64,000 nt of DNA from Heliopora coerulea (taxonomy: Eukaryota > Cnidaria > Anthozoa > Scleralcyonacea > Helioporidae): contig JASJOG010000071.1 of the NCBI GenBank assembly GCA_030142905.1, positions 574,001 through 638,000 on the forward strand, read 5' to 3'. The notes under the pieces were generated by a model. That model ran no database searches, was not told where the DNA came from, and was given only the letters and a program-made list of their open reading frames with translations. The position numbers were made by a program, and so were the translations under genes. Positions 10,815 through 22,827 of the stretch are shown one piece after another (the stretch's first letter is position 1; each line of letters opens with the position of its first letter).

Positions 10815-11688
10815 TACTTCAAACGCCGCCATGTTCCTGGCAAGCGTCTAACCCACTGTCCTCTAAGTCAATGCTCTAGGGCTCGCCGAGTGTAGGTATG
10901 TGTTCTATAACTTTCGTGCTCGTCTGAACTGAATTCTTGCATATTTGAAGTGGTTTTACCGTCTTCGTCAACCTTAAGTATGATCGCAAGGCCAGAAGAG
11001 GCAAGCGACAAAATTACTGATAACCACATGTATACCAGTTGACCTTTTACAGTCAAACCGGATGTTCGTGTATAGCCAACTTTTCGATGTTGCGTAGCAA
11101 CAATGCAGCCTTCATTGCAAGATCAGATAAAACATGATTCATGTTGTGAGGTACTTAAATGAAATAACTTGAATCATGTTTTATCTGATGTTGCGTTGTC
11201 CGCCCTTCGGGTAATATGCTTCTCGGTTGACTTGCAAGTTGCAAATTCCTTGACGAACTTGCTAAATGAAGATTGCATTGTTGCTACGCAACATCGAAAA
11301 CTTGGCTATAGACGAACATACGGTTTGACTGTAACAGTTTTTGACTTGTTTAAAATCGTGGTAGGATTAACAAGAATTCAGCACATGTTTGAATCCATCG
11401 AGCGTTGTCAACACGTTCGTACGATATTTTTAAATTTTCGAGTAAATTTTATTTTGTAAGCTTACTGAACAAATACCCCTCAATAGGTTTGAAAATCTAA
11501 TTTCAATGTATCAGTTTAGAACTACAATCAAACTTCACTTTGTGTACATATAAATGGCAAAAATTCGTATGAGGTCAAAACTGCTGAGGGAACTTGCCAG
11601 GAACATGGCGGCCAGCGCATGCAGATAAAAAATTTGGGACTAATTTTACCGCGAGTTGGACCTCTGGTTGTTTATTAACTCTGTGAGT
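10815..11688 (-). repeat. right arm of the large inverted repeat
   Basis: Mirror image of 7996-8880, ending at the motif with ctctgtg (about 11686). The match includes the MITE, the GCCGCCATG... motifs and both mirrored open frames, with only scattered substitutions and small changes. The minus-strand LINE tail (TCAA)n begins immediately beyond it at 11691. Confidence 0.8.
11050..11331. mobile_element. 282-bp MITE, TA target duplication (copy 2)
   Basis: Same length and termini (CAGTCAAACCG...CGGTTTGACTG) as the MITE at 8350-8631, inverted with its arm, again flanked by TA. Since both arms carry it at the mirrored position, it was probably present before the arm was duplicated in inverted orientation. 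Confidence 0.85.
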
Positions 11689-11968
11689 TATCAATCAATC
11701 AATCAATCAAAGTAATTTATTTCTCCGTTATGGCTTTTCAGAAATAATTACAATTAATAATTATGTTCGTTACTAATCTATATTTACATTAACATCATTA
11801 ATTACGCAACCTACGTAAATTTCAACTATACATTACAACTAATAACAAGGTAAAAATTTAAGTATTCATGCTGACTATAATAACAGTCATTTCAACTTTA
11901 AGGAACTAAATATTGATTAATTAACGACTAGTAATTATTCCAACACTCTTTATATAATTTGTTCCTTA

Positions 11969-13543
11969 TTAAAATCTTAAAAGTTCCAATGTTAGAGATG
12001 TTCTTAATATCATCCTCAAGTTCGTTCCATAAGTTAGTCGCCCTATATAAGAATGAACGCTGCCCCGTGCAGTTCGATAAAGGGGTATCTGCAACTTGTA
12101 TTTACATCTTGTGTCTCGGTCATGTGTTTGCCACCTAGATGCAAATCTTTTGGCAAGATATGATGGAGCTAAGTCATTCAAACACTTAAATGTCATAACA
12201 GCATTTTTGTATCGCAACATATAATCAACAAGCAACCAATCTAATTGTTTCAGTGGAGGCGTGATATGATCATACTTCTTCATACCTGTAACGATTCTTG
12301 CAGCAAAATTTTGCCCGCTCTGTAGTTTAGCTATGTTCTTCGTAGAAGTATTTGCCCACACTGAGGAACAATAATATAGTTTACTAAAAACTAAGGCATT
12401 TATAATCACTGTTAAGGTCCGATTGTCCAAAATGTGTTTGACTCGATTAATTTGACAAAGGGACTTTGTACATTTGGAGACTACTTGGATAATATGTTCA
12501 TCATAACTCAGGCTTTTGTCAAACTCCATCCCTAAATCCTTCGCTGAAGAAATAGGCCGTAGTATCTTTCCAAGGATGGGTACTCGAAAGTCCTGAACTT
12601 GATTTAACATTTGTGGGGTACCAAATAAAACGAGTTTAGTTTTTCCAGGGTTGATGAGTAGGCTACTAGAGCAACACCATGCAGCAACTTTCTTTAAATC
12701 GTCCGCAAATTGGGTTCCCCCAGCACTGACGTTTTTCAATGAAAATGACAAATACATCTTTGAATCATCGACGTATGATTCCAAAGGACAAACTGTACGA
12801 ACATTGGGAAGGTCGTTAATATAGATGTTAAATAATGCGGGCCAAGTATAGAGCCTTGAGGCACTTCATGTGTGATCATGCCAGCTTCTGAAAGTATATG
12901 ACCAAGTCGCACTCACTGCCTCCTTTCTGATAGATAACTCTTAAACCAAGCAACGGCCTTCCTGGATACACATAAGGAACGCAGATTCTCAAACAGCAGT
13001 GAATGTTCAATACTGTCGAACGCCTTTGATAGATCCAACAACACCACCGCCGTTAACTCTTTCCTATCTATAGCCTCGAGAATCATATCTGATACAAATA
13101 TATTGAGCGTTTCTGTTGAATGTAACTTCTTGTTTCAACTTTGATGGTTCGTGAGACTCTTTTCCTGAGACATGTATTTCATTAATTGTTCAGTGCAACA
13201 CGTTCACATACCTTCTAGGCCACAGGCAGTAAGGATGCAAGGCGATTGTCATTCGGCGTTTCATGATCCCCTTCTTTGAGAATTGGAATTACTTCTGAAT
13301 GTTTCCAAGCTGCTGGAAATACCGAAGTAAATAAGGAGCAGTTCACAAGCGGGAAGGATAATAGATAGAGCGTCTTTACAGCAGCAAATGAAACTTTATC
13401 TATTCCAGGGGCCTTATTTGTTGGAAGAAAGTTTACAATTTTATGTATTTCATACGATATTACACGACGGAATTGAAATTCATCCGCTTCGTCTCTTAAT
13501 TCAGGAGTATTTTGTCGTAGTAGGGCGAGATTACTCTTAGCAC
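11969..13543 (-). pseudogene. LINE reverse transcriptase, frameshifted
   Basis: The 271-codon frame at 11969-12784 begins at the catalytic YVDD motif and covers the RT thumb and C-terminal region (motifs like LGMEFDKSLSYDEHI and LVFSKLYYCSSVW). The finger and palm part upstream (12785-13543) can be followed in shifting frames, for example PTNKAPGIDKVSF around 13390-13430. It would copy the element RNA at nicked target DNA. Frameshifts break it, so no active enzyme is expected. Confidence 0.8.
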
Positions 13544-14911
13544 TTAACGCTTTAGCCTCATCAGCAACTCTGGCCCAACAAAAGTATAGAATTTGATAAA
13601 TTCATCGGCCAGTTCCTTCATATCCTTGGTATACACAGGCTGTGACATCTCTTTATGCGGCACACAGCTTCGGATAACCTTCCACATTGCATTTGGTTCT
13701 TTATTCCTATAAATTTCATCATGAACATACCTCCTTTCTGTTTCCCTCAGCTGCTCTTTTACCACATCGCGAGCCCGACGAAAGCTTTCCCAGTCACAGG
13801 CATTCTTGGTCTGACATGCTATTTTGTGCAACTTATCCCTTTTCTTCATCAGATCCTTAATTTTACCGCCTACAAACGGAGATTTACAGTATCTGACTTT
13901 TATAGTTTTGACGGGCGCATGTCTGCCTAAAATCCGAAAAAAATTGTAATTAAAATAATCTAATTTTCCATTTACATCGCCTTTCAATGACACATTCTTC
14001 CATTGTACTTGTCCCAAGTCTTCTAAAAATTTATCCCGTTCGTAATAACTATAACTCCTGACGTTAATAACCTTGGGCTGAGGTTTTGGTGATTTTAATT
14101 TGAGCACAGTATAAATTAGAAAATGATCACTTATGCCATCCACAACTCCACTTTCAGCAACTAAGGTAGTGTTGGATGTGATAATGAGGTCTATCAAGAT
14201 TGATGAATGTGATGTTACTCTAGGTGGACTGGATATTAACTGTGTTAAGGTTAAACACGTATACAAATCCTTGTGCTCTTTTGACTCTTGATTGTGTTTT
14301 AGAACATCACAATTGAAGTCCCCAATAATGAACTGCTCTTTTCCATGCGTACGGGCAAGGGTGTACTTATTAAGGAACTCCTGTACAAGGCAGTTTATGG
14401 GGCAATCCGGAGGTCGATAAATTGCACACACTAGAATAGATTTTAACTTCCTGTATTGTATTTGTACCCATAGCTGATGAACGCCGGACGATGTTATTTC
14501 AGTATGTTCATTTAGGACTTTGGCTTTTAAGGAGGTGCGAGTATATATACGCACACCCCCTCCTGCTTTCCTTACTCTGTCCAACCTTGATAATTTGTAG
14601 CCTTCAATTTCTACCTCTGCATTTGACACGGAGGAATTTAGCCAAGTTTCCGACACTGCAAAGTCATCATAATTATTTTCCTTAACTAAGCAACGCAACT
14701 GTAATAGATGATCTCTTTTCCTTAACGAACGGATATTTAAGTGAGCAATTTTAACCTTTGATTTCTGGAAGGACTTTGACGACCGACCATTTGTTAGGAT
14801 GCTACTATGAATATCTCGTTCTTGGGTAATACCATCAGCAGGATTTCTCTGTCTAACTGGTATTAAATTGTTCCTATTCGGGTCGTTTTGCTTCCATCTG
14901 TATTTTGCCAT
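13544..14911 (-). CDS. LINE apurinic-type endonuclease domain ORF
   Basis: A 455-codon frame. Residues about 50-290 form an exonuclease-endonuclease-phosphatase fold as in CR1-group LINEs: KIAHLNIRSL near the start, SETWLN, AIYRPPDCP, IGDFNCDVL and the C-terminal SDHFLIY histidine motif are all visible. The last part leads into the RT linker (MWKVIR). Its role is target-site nicking for target-primed reverse transcription. The frame is open, but the RT half follows in another frame, so the polyprotein is cut. Confidence 0.85.
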   Translation of the reverse strand: MAKYRWKQNDPNRNNLIPVRQRNPADGITQERDIHSSILTNGRSSKSFQKSKVKIAHLNIRSLRKRDHLLQLRCLVKENNYDDFAVSETWLNSSVSNAEVEIEGYKLSRLDRVRKAGGGVRIYTRTSLKAKVLNEHTEITSSGVHQLWVQIQYRKLKSILVCAIYRPPDCPINCLVQEFLNKYTLARTHGKEQFIIGDFNCDVLKHNQESKEHKDLYTCLTLTQLISSPPRVTSHSSILIDLIITSNTTLVAESGVVDGISDHFLIYTVLKLKSPKPQPKVINVRSYSYYERDKFLEDLGQVQWKNVSLKGDVNGKLDYFNYNFFRILGRHAPVKTIKVRYCKSPFVGGKIKDLMKKRDKLHKIACQTKNACDWESFRRARDVVKEQLRETERRYVHDEIYRNKEPNAMWKVIRSCVPHKEMSQPVYTKDMKELADEFIKFYTFVGPELLMRLKR

Positions 14912-15005
14912 TACGGTAAGTGATTCGCACTGATATTTTGTGAGCCATTTTTAGTTGATGGTGTAGTTTCCATCACGGGTAATATTAAATTTCCACTGTA
15001 CGCCA

Positions 15006-15890
15006 TTATACGTAAGTTGAATAAGCTCCGCCCAAGGTTACATTGCCTTCTTGCAAGAAGGTCTTGCGCTTTTTTCCTTTTTGTTGCCAAGGTTTGCAGC
15101 AAATAAATTTCGGCCAAAAGTTTTCACTTAAAACCAACGAACTGAAAGCTGAAGAGATATGTATTTTGGCTGAAACTTTTCCTCTTCGCTTACTTTGAAA
15201 CATAGAAATCTAAGACAAGACAATATTCCTTTCCGCAAGATACGAACAAATCTGGCTTTCTTTGACATTTTCGTCGATTCCAGAAAGGAAGATTCTTTTG
15301 CTTCTTTTCCTTTTCCGTTCTACCCCAATAAACCCATCACCGATCAGACTGTCCGTCTTTTCGTGGTTATTGTCTGAGACCGTTATGGTATTGTCTGAGG
15401 CTTTAGATCTTGAAGGAGAATTAGGTCTTAAACTAGCAACTTCTGCATATGTTGCTTTATTGTTATTTCCAGTTGACTGATAATTAATACTAAGACTAGG
15501 GTCAGGTGCCTTAATTTGACTTATATCACCCAATATCTTTTCTTCCATCCTTAATTTATTCTGATTTAAATTACCGTCCTCTTAGAATTTGGGCAATTCT
15601 TCTATTACAATGCCTCTTTCAACATTGCCTAGTTGATTTGCATTTCCGATTTCAGCGGGCTGCGTTTCCAAGCTTACTCTATTCAACTCAGTATTATTTT
15701 CTAAACGTACTTGCAGTTGAAAAATTACTCTCGAGATGCGACCAACAGATTCTGCCAGTGATTTAATTGCTTCGCTGTTTACCAACTGGTCGTCCCTAAG
15801 GTTTTCAACCGTTGCTGCATAAAAGTTCAGCGGTGTACCCGATTGCTGTTGTGTTGGCGAAACAGGCCTTGTCAAGTCGTTCGCATACAT
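15006..15890 (-). pseudogene. LINE ORF1 remnant
   Basis: Two consecutive open pieces (15582-15890 and 15210-15548) upstream of the endonuclease, continued at 15006-15203 after a stop. The middle piece has a basic stretch (RKRKRSKRIFLSGIDENV) followed by an RRM-like pattern. Such ORF1 proteins bind element RNA. Identification rests on position and the RRM-like pattern, not on strong similarity. Confidence 0.5.
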
Positions 15891-15996
15891 CTGTTGACAT
15901 ATCTCTTTTTTATATCATTCGATTTTCCTCCAGTGAAGGATAACAAGTTTCTGTACTTCCTCCATACTATAGTCGAATCATTAGGCATAATCCCAG

Positions 15997-16200
15997 GATT
16001 GAATAATTATGCATGCGATTTGATTGGGTAAATGAAACACTATGTAATTTGATAATGATATATAGCACGGGGAACAATAATGCATAGAGGACAATCAGTA
16101 CACCGGGACAGTTACCGAGTATAGCACATGGGACATTGATCTATTATTCTACTTTCAATAAATATAAAAAAAATATATACAAAGCAGTAGCGGTATTATA
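15997..16200 (+). repeat. 5' LTR, truncated
   Basis: Matches the 3' LTR except that about the first 21 bases are missing: similarity starts at gattgaataattatg and the preceding bases belong to the adjoining LINE. It ends at cggtattata before the primer-binding site. Confidence 0.85.
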
Positions 16201-16212
16201 TTGGCGACGAGA

Positions 16213-17022
16213 ATGGAGGCTGATCAAGGTAACTCACCATCAAATATTAATGTAAATACACCATCCGTTTCAATTCAGCCTGTGCCTTAATTCAACTCAG
16301 ACGTAGAAATTGGCGCAAGTTTAGCAACTCGTTTGAACAACTGGTTTGGAGATTTTTAAATGTTCATCCTCACTAGTGGAATTACGGATGAGAAACGTCA
16401 ACGTGCGTTGCTACTCTATCAAGTTGGACAACGAGTAAGGGAAATCTTTCGCCAAATACCAAATACAAGAACAGAGTCGGATTACAAGCTCGCGAAAGAT
16501 AAACTCACCGAATATTTTGAACCGCAAAAGAACCGTAGCAATGAGGTATACAGATTTCGACAAGCCGCACAAGCTCCGAACGAGACCTTAGACCAATTCT
16601 ATACGCGCCTTCGTACCCTCGCGCAAACATGTTCCTTCACGGACGTTGATTTTCAAATTGAGCAACAGATTATTACATCAGGCAAGTCGTCGCGAATTCG
16701 AAAGAAAGCGTTGCGAGACCCAACGTACGACTTAAAAGCAATCTTACTCGACAGTAGACGTGACGAACAGAGTGCGTTTCAAGCCCGCTACAATGAATCT
16801 AAAGGAAAAGGGAGTGAAGATATAAATAAAATTAACCAGACCACAAAAACTTGTAATTGTGGCGTATCATATCCTCACGCAGGAAATTGTCCAGCTAAAA
16901 ACAAACAGTGTAAAAACTGCGGAAAATTCAACCATTTTGCTAAAGTTTGTGGTGAAAAGCCACAGCAGATAGAAAATGGACAAATAAATCAAGAAAAACA
17001 TCGGCAAAACAAGTCTAAATAA
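16213..17022 (+). pseudogene. gag of the Mag-like retrotransposon
   Basis: The frame starts 12 bases after the 5' LTR and is interrupted by two TAA codons (after about 26 and 48 codons), then stays open for 220 codons. The C-terminal part has paired CCHC-type zinc knuckles (CNCG...GNC and CKNCGKFNHFAKVC). Gag forms the particle and packages RNA. Confidence 0.82.
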
Positions 17023-17089
17023 ACGTATTCATCCCGTTACGCAAGTTGAACATGATTCGGACAATTCAGACGAAAATTATCTATACGCG

Positions 17090-17296
17090 ATGACAAGTGA
17101 TAAAGCACCTAAAGTAACTGTTAAAGTTTGTCAACGCTCGTTTAAAGCTATGGTGGATACGGGAGCCACAATTAACGTAATTGATCAAGATACGTTTGCC
17201 AAAATGAAAGGACGAGAACTAACACCAACAAACATTCAGGCGTTCGCGTATACCACGACAAAACCGGTTAAATTCAAGGGAAATTCGAACCGTTGA
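17090..17296 (+). pseudogene. retropepsin protease
   Basis: Contains the aspartic protease motif MVDTGATINVID (about residues 21-32). It processes the Gag-Pol precursor. The frame ends at a stop and the polyprotein resumes in the next segment. Confidence 0.8.
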
Positions 17297-17573
17297 TTGA
17301 AACCCGGAAAGACAACCGACAGCGGTAATTTAATATCATCAGAAACGGCTCAAGAGCTTGGCCTTATCAGTCTACACCTACATAAAGTATCAACCACGAA
17401 AGACAATAAACTTGACACAATACTACATAAACACGCGAAGGTATTCCATGGCCTTGGTAAACTGAAAGTCGACAAAGTGAAACTTAATATCGATAAAGAT
17501 CATACCCCGAAAGCCCAACCACAACGGCGCATTCCTTTCCACATTCGAGCAGATGTACAACACGCATTAGAAG
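17297..17573 (+). pseudogene. protease-RT linker of the Mag-like element
   Basis: Ends with KAQPQRRIPFHIRADVQHAL, the usual lead-in to the RT of gypsy elements, and is interrupted at about 17574 by the inserted LINE 3' end. The RT resumes after 18484 with the expected next residues (LQQQDIIERV). Confidence 0.75.
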
Positions 17574-18451
17574 TTTAACCCACAAAAGTGCGAAGTCCTG
17601 AGGATATCTCACAAGTGCGAAAAGAATAGAACGCAGTACCGCATTTCGAACTCTGCATTAAAGAACGTATACGACTACAGAGACCTAGGAGTTACAGTAT
17701 CGTGCGATCTGAGTTGGTCTAAACACGTAGAAGTAATTGCACATAAAGCAAATAAAGTTCTTGGCCTAGTTAAACGTACAGTGGGCAGTAGGAACAAAGA
17801 TATTTTCTCGACACTCTACAAAACATTGGTTCGTCCAATTTTGGAATAGGCATGCCTTGTATGGGCACCACATCTAGTCAAAGACATTCTCGCAATCGAA
17901 AATGTACAGAGAAGAGCGTCACGCATCGCACTAGGTCAAAGAAGACAGGAGATGGCATACGAAGACAGATGTGAAATACTTAAATGGAGCCCTTTGGAAC
18001 TTAGAAGGGAATACCTCTCTCTGGTTGAATGCTACAAAATCATATTTAAGATGAAGGGTTTAGACTTCAGCGATTACTTTGAACTTTGCAGAAATACCAA
18101 AACGAGAGCCAATCACCAATTTAAAATACAAACCAAATTAGCTAAGATAAATTTCTACAAGTATACATTTTTTGTAAGAATAGTTAAACCTTGGAACGAT
18201 CTACCTAACAACGTAGTAAATTGCCCTGATGGACCGAACGTAAGTAAATTCAAACGGAGGTTAAAGAAACACATGAATATTTATTGAACTTATATTAGCA
18301 GTTTGTAAATATTATTCTTATATCAATTAGTTTTTGATTATTCATTTTATTTATTTCATAGATATATATTCTTTTAATTATAGGGGACTTGTATATATAG
18401 GGATAACCTCGAAGTCCACCTTTTCGAATATCATCTAGGTGTATTTGAATA

Positions 18452-18483
<32 letters not shown>

Positions 18484-18484
18484 C
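17574..18484 (+). mobile_element. 5'-truncated LINE inserted in the gypsy element
   Basis: Encodes only the C-terminal end of a non-LTR RT (motifs DLGVTVSCDLSW and LYKTLVRPILE, with one stop at about 17847, then the 17952-18287 frame ending KRRLKKHMNIY) and ends in a (TTA)n microsatellite at about 18455-18484. The host reading frame continues across the insertion, so its edges are clear. Confidence 0.85.
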
Positions 18485-19299
18485 AAGAATTACAACAGCA
18501 GGACATTATTGAACGTGTTCCAGAAGATCAACCAACATCATGGGTATCACCTATTGTTGCGGTGCCCAAGAAAAAAGGTGGAGTGAGAATTTGTGTTGAC
18601 ATGCGCCTTGCCAACATGGCTATCAAACGAGTTCGACACCCCATACCGACCGTTGAAGATATCAGTTTTGAGCTAAATGGTGCCAAACATTTTTCCAAGC
18701 TAGATCTTTCGCAGGCATATCACCAGCTCGAACTTGACGCAGCAAGTACATACATCACAACATTCAGCACCCACGTTGGGTTGTTCCGATATAAACGGCT
18801 AAATTACGGAACAAATGCTCCAGCAGAAATATTCCAGTTCACTCTACAAACTCAACTTCAAGGTTTAAGAGGAGTAAAGAACATCGCTGATGACATTATT
18901 GTTTTCGGTAAAAGCTGTGAAGAACATGACTCGAATCTCGAACAGTGTTTAAAACGAATTTCTAGCAAAGGGTTACCTCTCGGCCAATCAAAATGCACCT
19001 TTCTCAGCACAACCCTATCATTTTTTGGACAAGTCTTCTTAGTCACAGACCATAAACCTTTGGAAGTGATCTATGACAATCGAAAATCTAAACTGTCAGC
19101 ACGAATAGAACGATGGGTTTTTCGTCTTCAACCCTATTCGTTTAAAATAGTATACAGACCTGGAAGCAACAATACAGCCGATTATTTGTCAAGACATCCA
19201 CACACGAACGAGTTTAATACAACAGAAGATGACGGAAGAATATGTGAACTACATTGCACACAACAGCATACCAAAGACTATGACTTTAGAAGAAATTAA
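18485..19299 (+). pseudogene. gypsy RT joined to RNase H by an internal deletion
   Basis: RT motifs are present: WVSPIVAVPKKKGGVRICVD, FSKLDLSQAYHQLEL and the catalytic IADDIIVFG. Soon after FFGQVF the frame passes directly to the late RNase H motif VTDHKPLEVIY, so the RT connection and the N-terminal half of RNase H are missing. The enzyme cannot be functional. Confidence 0.85.
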
Positions 19300-20605
19300 A
19301 ACAGCCACGGACGCTGATAGAACATTGAAAGGATTAAGAGCAGCAATAAAATTGGACAAATGGGACTATGACGTGGTCAAATCATTTAAAACTGTGAAAA
19401 ACGAATTGACGGTAACGACGAATGGCATCATCCTCTGTGGATCGAGAATAGTTATTCCAGAATCATTACAACAAAGAGCAATTGACATTGCCCATGAAAC
19501 ACATCCAGGCCTCTCGAAAATAAAAGCTCTAATACGAGAAAAAGTTTGGTTTCCAAACATTGAAAATATGGTAAAACAAACTGTTGATCGATGCATACCT
19601 TGTCAGGCTGTTGGAAAACAAACGTTGCACGCACCGTTGGGTATGACAGACATGCCTAAGGGACAGTGGGAAACTTTACACCTTGACTTCTATGGACCGC
19701 TATCTTCAGGCAAATACCTGTTGGTAGCAATCGATAGATACTCACGTTTTCCCGAAGTAGAAATCTTCAAGTGAACTAAAGTTTCTGTAGTCATACCGAA
19801 ACTGGACAAGATTTTTGCAACACATGGCATACCAACTATCGTGAAGACCGATAATGGACCACCGTTCAATGGAAAAGAGTATTCTGGCTATTTAAAAGCA
19901 TTAGGAATAAAACCACAATTTTCAACACCCTTTTGGCCTCAAATAAATGCCAAAGCAGAACTATTCATGCAACCACTTGGAAAAACACTACGAACAGCGA
20001 GAGTTCAAAATCGTCCATGGCAACAAGAACTAAACAGATTCCTGCTACAATACTGTACAACACCACATACGAGAACAAGTGTTCCACCTGCTGAGTTATT
20101 GTTCAAAAGAACTGTAAAAGGAAAACTGCCAATTTTACACAAGCGAAACATCGTCAACCGACATCAAGAAGCACGGAAAAATGAAATATCGAAGAAAGAA
20201 TATCACATACGATACGCTGACAGCAAACGAAATGTGAAAAAGTGTGATATCAAAGTTGGTGATTGTGTCCTTGTTAGACAACAAAAACGAGCCAAACTAA
20301 CATCTTATTTTAGTGAAATACCATACACAGTAACACAGAGACATTATTCACGTATAACAGCACAAAACAAGAACGGACACTCTATAACAAGAAACGTTTC
20401 ACATTTTAAACCTATACAAATTGATAACACAGGTGATAATGATGACGATTACGAATGCCCGACAGTTATTACAAACCACAACACCAACAACGACAGCCAG
20501 AATAACGACATCAATGTAGATGAACCAATTGTTCGTAGATCAAGTCGAAGCACAAGAAAATCCAGAAAGATATGGACATCCAATATCGTGGACTATAAGT
20601 TTTAA
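19229..20605 (+). pseudogene. integrase of the Mag-like element
   Basis: Overlaps the previous frame after a frameshift. An HHCC zinc finger (HETHPG...RCIPCQAVG) is followed by a DDE core: HLDFYG, DNGPPFN (second frame, from 19841) and an acidic E in NAKAELFMQ. A TGA at about 19772 splits the core. The C-terminal part has the basic-hydrophobic tail (IKVGDCVLVRQQKR). It would insert element cDNA. Confidence 0.85.
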
Positions 20606-20618
20606 AAAGGGGAAGTGA

Positions 20619-20840
20619 TGTAATAATGTGATCTAATGTGATTGAATAATTATGCATGCGATTTGATTGGGTAAATGAAACACTATGTAATTTGATAATG
20701 ATATATACCAAGGGGAACAATAATATATAGAGGACAGTCAGTACACCGGGACAGTTACCGAGTATAGCACATGGGGCATCGATCTACTATTCTACTTTCA
20801 ATAAATATAAAAAAATATACAAAGCAGTAGCGGTATTATA
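20619..20840 (+). repeat. 3' LTR
   Basis: Complete LTR of 222 bases beginning TGTAATAATG and ending TATTATA. It carries AATAAA near 20800 as a likely polyadenylation signal. Confidence 0.88.
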
Positions 20841-22827
20841 GTAACGTTGTCACGATAACCTATATATCACACGCAGTATATTCGAAGTTTTAATCACAGA
20901 ATACGAAGGCTTTGAAATACAAGTAATAGAATTATTTCGAATGGATTCGCTTAGAAAGATCTTTGTATCGAGTGATCATCACATACGTGAAAGAAGGTGA
21001 CGCCATTGTCGCAGGTAAGCAGATCGATTGCTCGATAGTTATTAGACAGCATTCTTATGATGTATAGCCTATAAGACAGTAATAACAGTGTAAAAATAAG
21101 AAGCCATTTAAGCATTCAACTGCATGGTTGACTTTTAAGTCACATATCTACGAAGTCATGCCTCTTTTATTGAACATAATAGTTGAGGAGGTTTGGAGGA
21201 ATCCTCAAATCCATGTGCGATGAGGGTGGCAAAGGAAATAGAAAGTCTTGTTAATTTCAGAATTGACCCCAAAGAAATAAATCGTCCATAAAGTCCAAAA
21301 CTTGGTAAATCGCTCATTTCTTGATTTCATATACTAATCCATTATTAATTGTATTGGTATTGATCAAGTTAAATAGTTTGAAATTTGGATTAATTCGTTT
21401 GAATAAAAGTTTTGGTGGTTAATATATAATACTGTGTATGTCACCTGATAGTATGGTGATGAAACTTTCTTTTTAGTTTTTGATTATGCAACTTTCATGA
21501 AGTATAAGTTCTTGATTTGTATTTGAACTAAAGAAGACAAGCCAACACAATATCATGGTATCTACTGTGAATTCTTGTGCTTATCTTGAATGTTCATTGC
21601 TTGCATGTTCATTGGGTTCAAGTACTTATTATTGTTTACTGTAGTGTCTTTTTTATGATTTTTTTTTTTCTTTGTATATATTTCAAGGGTTGATGTATCT
21701 GTTGCCAGAAGTAAGCTGAGAACCTGCCACTTTGTTTGGAGGGCAAAATAAACATCTTAGACTGCACTGTGTTTTTAATGGCTGCAATCATTCTTAACAA
21801 GTTGCTGCTGTATTTAATGGATATTTTATACACATACTATAAAAAATGGAAAAACAATCCAGATACATAAGATATGTGAACCTTGAATGCACTGTCTTTT
21901 CTTTAAAGCCATTTCTTGGCAATTATATTGACATCTTTAGCCTTAAAATCATAGTTATTATTAGGGAATGAGCTATATTGGTATTCTTTTGTCTATTTTA
22001 TGGCCTCGTATAGCATTGGTATTGTATTTTTTAAGTTATCAAAGCTTGAGGATCAAAGTTATTATTCCAGCTTTAATGTCTTGATAAAATATTGTATAGT
22101 CTTACATGAATGATATTTTTCATGAGAACTGGAATAAAATTACTTCAAATTAAAAATTTTGATGGTATAAAAAGTCTTGGAGTTAGAATCAAAACCAAAG
22201 TTATGCAAAGGGCTAAAATAGAATTAAAAAGTTATTTATAGGTGCATCCTCTTACAGTAAAAATAGTACACTTTTACTTTGAGCTGATGAAGGCTATCTT
22301 ATCCTATTATTGTATACTAACAAGACTTGAGAGTGTGCCAAATGAATTACCAGTATATTCAGTAAATTCTGGGCAACTGACTTAAACTGAATGAGAATTT
22401 AATTAGAGTTACATATTATTTCTATATTCAGAGATTTGGTGTTCATTCAAACACAATAAAGTTTTGTTACCATGTATTTGAGTTTTTTCCAAAAGTATTT
22501 ACCTGCATTTGATGAGCTGAAAAAATGATCTTGAGCAAAGGATTTAATAAATATTTATTTATTTAAGAAATTTTTTCTCAATTCAATTCTTATTTCAGGC
22601 ATAAAATCTTTTCTTAAGAAATTTTCTTATTTTCCCTGGAAAGTGATTCTAGGGTTTGAGGAAAAAAAAAAGTATATAAAATAAGTTTAATTTTTCTTTG
22701 TATTAGAAATACTAAATTTGAATTTTTTTTTCTCTGAGGAAAGACTGCTGTGCTGGCAGTGACTGAAAGCATAACCAAGGCATTGGAACTGCTGATTTTG
22801 TACTTTGCATACAATATGCAGTACCCA
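20841..22827. other. intergenic, no gene recognised
   Basis: A/T-rich unique-looking sequence with several homopolymer runs. No domain, RNA gene or transposon end supported. Confidence 0.5.

Larger units (their letters stand above)
11691..15996 (-). mobile_element. CR1-like non-LTR retrotransposon, degraded
   Basis: Minus-strand order from high to low coordinates: ORF1 remnants, apurinic-type endonuclease, reverse transcriptase, then a 3' end carrying a four-base microsatellite (TCAA)n at 11691-11710, typical of CR1/L2-group LINEs (family knowledge). The 5' side abuts the truncated LTR at 15997. Stops and frameshifts separate the domains, so the copy is dead. Confidence 0.8.
15997..20840 (+). 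mobile_element. Ty3/gypsy (Mag-like) LTR retrotransposon, dead
   Basis: Two LTRs (15997-16200 and 20619-20840) enclose gag, protease, RT/RNase H and integrase in the gypsy order. TTGGCGACGAG directly after the 5' LTR is the usual Mag-type primer-binding site, and AAAAAGGGGAAGTG directly before the 3' LTR is the polypurine tract. The body carries in-frame stops, frameshifts, a LINE insertion and an internal deletion. Confidence 0.88.

Noticed and set aside
13655..13930. Plus-strand frames overlapping the LINE and gypsy genes (also 19366-19634, 48652-49145 and 49540-50026)
   Set aside because: They are reverse-strand shadows of clearly coding transposon genes and show no domain of their own.
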